This document shows, piece after piece, positions 5,625 to 8,257 of a DNA stretch of 8,257 bases (within the stretch, counting starts at the first letter, position 1; each line of letters begins with the position of its first letter). Both the position numbers and the translations under genes were made by a program. This DNA comes from Nanobdellota archaeon (GTDB lineage Archaea > Nanobdellota > Nanobdellia > Woesearchaeales > GW2011-AR9): the NCBI GenBank assembly GCA_018812355.1, contig JAHJDQ010000047.1, positions 1 through 8,257 of the forward strand, read 5' to 3'. The notes under the pieces were generated by a model. The model ran no database searches, was not told the origin of the DNA, and saw only the letters and a program-made list of their open reading frames with translations.

Positions 5625-7838
5625 ATGGTTAAAAAAAAAGAAATGGAACGAGAAATTCTACCTCACATTACTTTAAAGACTTATGATGATACTAAACTTA
5701 AAAAAACAGGGATGGCTATTGGAGGGTATTCTCACAGACCCATCGGTGCAAGTGATTTTAGGAATATGCTTTCAAAAGCGGTAAGTGTTGGAAATGTTAA
5801 GTCAGATGGATTTGATAATTCTTATTTTTTAATGGAGCTTGGGGCTGAATATTATTCTTCTGGTGTGAGTTCTATGCTCAAGGACCTAGATATTAAGATA
5901 AAAACTGTTCTCACTGAAACGCAAATTATTGTTAAAGCAATACCAAAAAAAATTGAAGAATATTTTAGAAAGAAGCAAACGATACCAAAAAAGATTACTG
6001 AGCCTATCAAGAGTATTTATGCTTTAGAAGGAGAAGATAAAATAGGAGATAATCTTCTTAGATTAATAAAAGAGGATATAGATAAGCGTAAAACATTTGG
6101 GATATCCATTCAACTTTTAGATAATCTTGATCAAGATGAAGAAGAAAATTTTAAGGAAATTATGAAACAAGAATTATCCAGAGAGATTAATCCCGCATAC
6201 TTAGAAAATTCTAAGCAATTTATTTGTGGCACAAGTGCTAAAAGAATAATTGAAATATCAAAAAAACCTTTCATTAAAAGAATCGCAGAACAAGGAAAAG
6301 CAAAACCTCAAGAATATTTTGAAAATGAATTAATATTAACAAAAGATTCTATTGAGTATGAAAAGAATGAAGATGTTCCAATTATTTGTGTTATTGATTC
6401 CGGGATAAGTGGTTTAATGGAAGAGTTTTGCGTTAATAGAGACCAGTATATTTTTAAAACTCCAGATGATACTGTTAATCATGGTTCGTCTGTTTCAAGT
6501 ATATGTGTATTCGGTGAAGATCTTGTTTTTAAAAGATTTCCATTAAAACAAAAATCAAAAATTATTTCTTTAAAATTGGATGATATTGAAAAACGAAACA
6601 TTCCAATTGAAGAAGCATTAATGACTGCAATTAGAAAATATAAACATATCACAAAAATTTTTTGTTTATCATACGCTTATGAAGATACTACTGATTTAGG
6701 TTTGAGACTTGATGCTGTAAAAAAATTAGATTACTTTATTCAAGAGAATAATGTTTCAGTTATTGTTGCTTCGGGAAATATAGATCTGTTTGATGCTTAC
6801 AATGACAGAGAGAACTACCCAAAATATTTATCTAAATATCCAGTTTTATCTCCTGCGGAGGCAAAAAATATTATTGCAGTTGGTTCACTTTGTAAAAAAT
6901 CAACCAATAGTAAAATAATTGTTTCAAAGAATACTAGATTAGGTATTCATCCTGTTTTTCTTAGGGATGATTTAGATAAGTATAGATTTTTCAAACCCGA
7001 TTTATTAACATACGGAGGAAATTCCGAATTGAAATTAAATCAAGATAGAATAGCAGTATCAACAGATTTAGAGATAGCTACAATTAATAATCAGGGAGAT
7101 TTAGTTCATAATTTGGGAACTAGTTATTCAGCACCATTGATTGCACTTTGTTTATCAAGATTGTATAAAATGTATAATTATGTTAATTCAGAAACTTATA
7201 AAGCAATACTTCTAAATCAAGCATGTTATGATGAAATAAATGGACTTCCAGTATTCAATGTTTTAGATACTGAAAATGTTATTAATTGTAATGATGGGAT
7301 TTATCTAAATTTTGAGGGAGAAGTTAATCCAAAGTATAGGTCAGAAGAACAAGCAAGAACAAATATTTTTGAATGTAAAACTGTTAAGTTTAATATGCCT
7401 GAAGAAGCAGAAAGTATTGACATAATTACGGTTCATTCAAATAATCATAAATTTCAAGACCTCAGGCGATTCAATACACGACTCGTAGTTGAAATAGTAA
7501 AAGGAAACGGAAAAACAATCGCAAAAAAATATGGAACAATGAGTAGAAACTGTGCAAATACTTATGGTCATTATACTTTTTCACGAGATTTTGCAGGAGA
7601 ATGGTCAATAAAAGTTCATGTAGAAACAAGAGGAATTTCTTCTGATGAGTTAGATTCATTAAAGGTTAGATTTGGCATTAGTATTAGAATAAACCTAAAA
7701 GAAGAACATAAAAATGATCTTAAAAAAATTTATTATAAGATAAAAGGTGTAGAAGAAGAATTGTCCCAAGAATTATCAGAAGATGCTGTTAAGGTAATAA
7801 TAGAATCTTCACAAGAAGGTGAAAAAGGTATTGTTTGA
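5625..7838 (+). CDS. Subtilisin-like (S8) serine protease, IetS-like, coupled to the RM operon
   Basis: This is a 737-residue protein with a central S8 protease domain (about 250-540) and a complete catalytic set: Asp258 in VIDSGI, His286 in NHGSS, oxyanion Asn385 in VASGN, and nucleophile Ser500 in GTSYSAP. The Asp-His gap of 28 residues is short, and HGS replaces the usual HGT. Residues 1-245 are a charged region without a recognised domain, starting with LPHITL. The C-terminal part (about 570-715) is rich in likely strands, with VHSNNHKFQDLRRFNTRL, GTMSRN, FAGEWSIKVHVE (around 656-667) and a closing IYYKIKG. The order of these parts and the HG...FGEDL...IISLKL stretch resemble IetS of the IetAS defence pair; this is from memory and was not tested by search. 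No signal peptide or membrane segment is seen, so it should act in the cytoplasm. The ATG at 5625 follows the hsdR stop by one base, suggesting reinitiation. TTG 5601 and ATG 5610 have no properly spaced ribosome site, and ATG 5643 is a later option. Substrate unknown. Confidence 0.88.
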   Translation: MVKKKEMEREILPHITLKTYDDTKLKKTGMAIGGYSHRPIGASDFRNMLSKAVSVGNVKSDGFDNSYFLMELGAEYYSSGVSSMLKDLDIKIKTVLTETQIIVKAIPKKIEEYFRKKQTIPKKITEPIKSIYALEGEDKIGDNLLRLIKEDIDKRKTFGISIQLLDNLDQDEEENFKEIMKQELSREINPAYLENSKQFICGTSAKRIIEISKKPFIKRIAEQGKAKPQEYFENELILTKDSIEYEKNEDVPIICVIDSGISGLMEEFCVNRDQYIFKTPDDTVNHGSSVSSICVFGEDLVFKRFPLKQKSKIISLKLDDIEKRNIPIEEALMTAIRKYKHITKIFCLSYAYEDTTDLGLRLDAVKKLDYFIQENNVSVIVASGNIDLFDAYNDRENYPKYLSKYPVLSPAEAKNIIAVGSLCKKSTNSKIIVSKNTRLGIHPVFLRDDLDKYRFFKPDLLTYGGNSELKLNQDRIAVSTDLEIATINNQGDLVHNLGTSYSAPLIALCLSRLYKMYNYVNSETYKAILLNQACYDEINGLPVFNVLDTENVINCNDGIYLNFEGEVNPKYRSEEQARTNIFECKTVKFNMPEEAESIDIITVHSNNHKFQDLRRFNTRLVVEIVKGNGKTIAKKYGTMSRNCANTYGHYTFSRDFAGEWSIKVHVETRGISSDELDSLKVRFGISIRINLKEEHKNDLKKIYYKIKGVEEELSQELSEDAVKVIIESSQEGEKGIV

Positions 7839-7892
7839 TTTAGACAAAACTCCCCCTATCCGTTTTTAGAACTCCCCCCATTTGAAAATATA

Positions 7893-7926
7893 AATTTCTG
7901 CGTAGCAGTCTATATGTGCGTAGCAC
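7893..7926 (+). repeat. Double triloop hairpin, right direct copy
   Basis: AATTT is followed by CTGC-GTA-GCAG (7898-7908), TCTATAT, and GTGC-GTA-GCAC (7916-7926). It matches 356-389 in the same orientation with only a few substitutions, one pair of which is compensatory within the first stem. If transcribed, it would lie in the 3' untranslated region of the operon. Confidence 0.65.
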
Positions 7927-7954
7927 CGAACTCCCCCCTCGTTTCGTTTTTTTT
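7916..7954 (+). terminator. Possible operon terminator (hairpin and T8 run)
   Basis: The hairpin GTGC-GTA-GCAC (7916-7926) is followed, 20 bases on, by a run of eight T (7947-7954). This is the longest T run after the last gene. The gap between hairpin and T run is too long for a classic intrinsic terminator. The T run alone would serve as an archaeal-style terminator. The call is weak. Confidence 0.3.
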
Positions 7955-7988
7955 AGTCGGCAAAAATTTGGGTGAAGTGAAACGTAAC

Positions 7989-8054
7989 CGTTAAATCAAT
8001 GTTAGAAATAGTCACGAAGTGATTGTTTGAGTTTCCGTTTTATCCGATTTAACG
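7989..8054. repeat. Hairpin-forming insert in the right arm
   Basis: CGTTAAATC (7989-7997) and GATTTAACG (8046-8054) form a perfect 9-bp stem. Within it lies the smaller triloop hairpin TCAC-GAA-GTGA (8012-8022). The segment falls in the about 92 bases that interrupt the right arm relative to the left, so it looks like an added unit rather than part of the original inverted repeat. Too short to encode a protein. Confidence 0.55.
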
Positions 8055-8117
8055 AAGGCACTAACTTTTAGGTTTTTCGGGAACGTAGTGAACCTATTAG
8101 GCAAATAAAAAATTACG

Positions 8118-8234
8118 TATAACATCGCAACTATCCGCAGTTCGCGAAGCGAATTGGGGGATTTTTGTCAGAAAATCCCGGATAGTTGCTGTTGTGTGTG
8201 GGCGTCCGTGACGACCGAGAGGGAGGAGCAGCCC
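8118..8234. repeat. Right branched palindromic element, attC-like
   Basis: It has the same plan and orientation as the element at 133-280. TATAACATC (8118-8126) is followed by an 11-base arm GCAACTATCCG (8127-8137), with its perfect complement CGGATAGTTGC at 8179-8189, then TGTT (8190-8193), which pairs with AACA (8121-8124) and again leaves a TC bulge. Two internal hairpins follow the same order as on the left: TTCGC-GAA-GCGAA (8141-8153), then GGGATTTT / AAAATCCC (8158-8165 and 8172-8179). The tail GGGC (8200-8203) ... GCCC (8231-8234) encloses CGTC-CGT-GACG (8203-8213). GTATAAC (8117-8123) and GTTGTGT (8191-8197) each fit the integron core consensus at 6 of 7 positions. The stem sequence differs from the left copy while the architecture is kept, so structure appears to be what is conserved. 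Confidence 0.6.
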
Positions 8235-8257
8235 GAAAACTTTATGTTCTAGGTTGG
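8235..8257. other. Window edge, nothing recognised
   Basis: The last bases after the right palindromic element carry no recognisable gene, repeat or signal. A further cassette or gene could begin beyond the edge. Confidence 0.4.

Larger units (their letters stand above)
7843..8080. repeat. Right arm of composite inverted repeat
   Basis: The blocks mirror the left arm. From the operon outward they are GACAAAACTCCCCC (7843-7856), GAACTCCCCCC (7869-7879), CGAACTCCCCCC (7927-7938), AGTCGGCAAAAA (7955-7966), and the outer pair CACTAACT (8059-8066) and GGTTTTTCGG (8071-8080). The innermost box begins only 5 bases after the protease stop. Two departures from symmetry are seen. The double triloop hairpin (7893-7926) is in direct rather than inverted orientation and lies inside the outermost box. 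About 92 bases separate AGTCGGCAAAAA from CACTAAC, where the left arm has 6. No gene is supported between 7839 and the end of the window. Confidence 0.68.

Noticed and set aside
316..8080. Classical insertion sequence or transposon
   Set aside because: No transposase or recombinase gene is present and no target-site duplication could be identified at the arm ends, so only the repeat structure is reported.

Overview
This AT-rich window (coding parts roughly one-third G+C by eye) holds one rightward defence operon of five tightly packed genes: a 51-residue ribbon-helix-helix (RHH) protein, then hsdM, hsdS and hsdR of a Type I restriction-modification system (HsdR of the EcoEI-type subfamily), then a cytoplasmic subtilisin-like serine protease with a complete catalytic set. 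All four junctions overlap or touch: 8 bp, 1 bp (TAATG), 4 bp (ATGA), and a 1-base gap at the protease. The genes therefore look co-transcribed and translationally coupled. The host cannot be named from the window. Shine-Dalgarno-like sequences precede the first four genes, and the promoter region can be read either as a bacterial -35/-10 pair or as an archaeal TATA box, so an AT-rich bacterium or an AT-rich (for example DPANN-type) archaeon are both possible.

Layout: 1-132 is AT-rich with no recognisable gene. 133-280 is a large palindromic, branched element. 316-512 is the left arm of a complex inverted repeat. 508-554 is the promoter with a perfect 20-bp palindrome, a likely operator. 576-7838 is the operon. 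7843-8080 is the right, mirrored arm of the inverted repeat, and 8118-8234 is a second branched palindromic element in the same orientation as the first.

The genes probably work together as follows. The RHH protein likely represses the operon through the palindrome. HsdM and HsdS methylate a bipartite adenine target, and with HsdR they cut unmethylated DNA. The protease, whose layout resembles the IetS protease of the IetAS defence system, may process an operon product, may limit restriction, or may be a second-layer effector. No AAA+ ATPase partner (IetA) lies in the window.

The most unusual feature is the nested flanking structure. The whole operon sits between mirrored arrays of GGGGGGAGTT boxes with an outer TTTTTGCCGACT / AGTCGGCAAAAA pair. 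These in turn sit between two directly oriented elements that share TATAACATC, an 11-bp stem of different sequence, and TGTT, reminiscent of integron attC sites though with a branched interior. This suggests a discrete, roughly 8-kb mobile defence cassette with no recombinase of its own in view.
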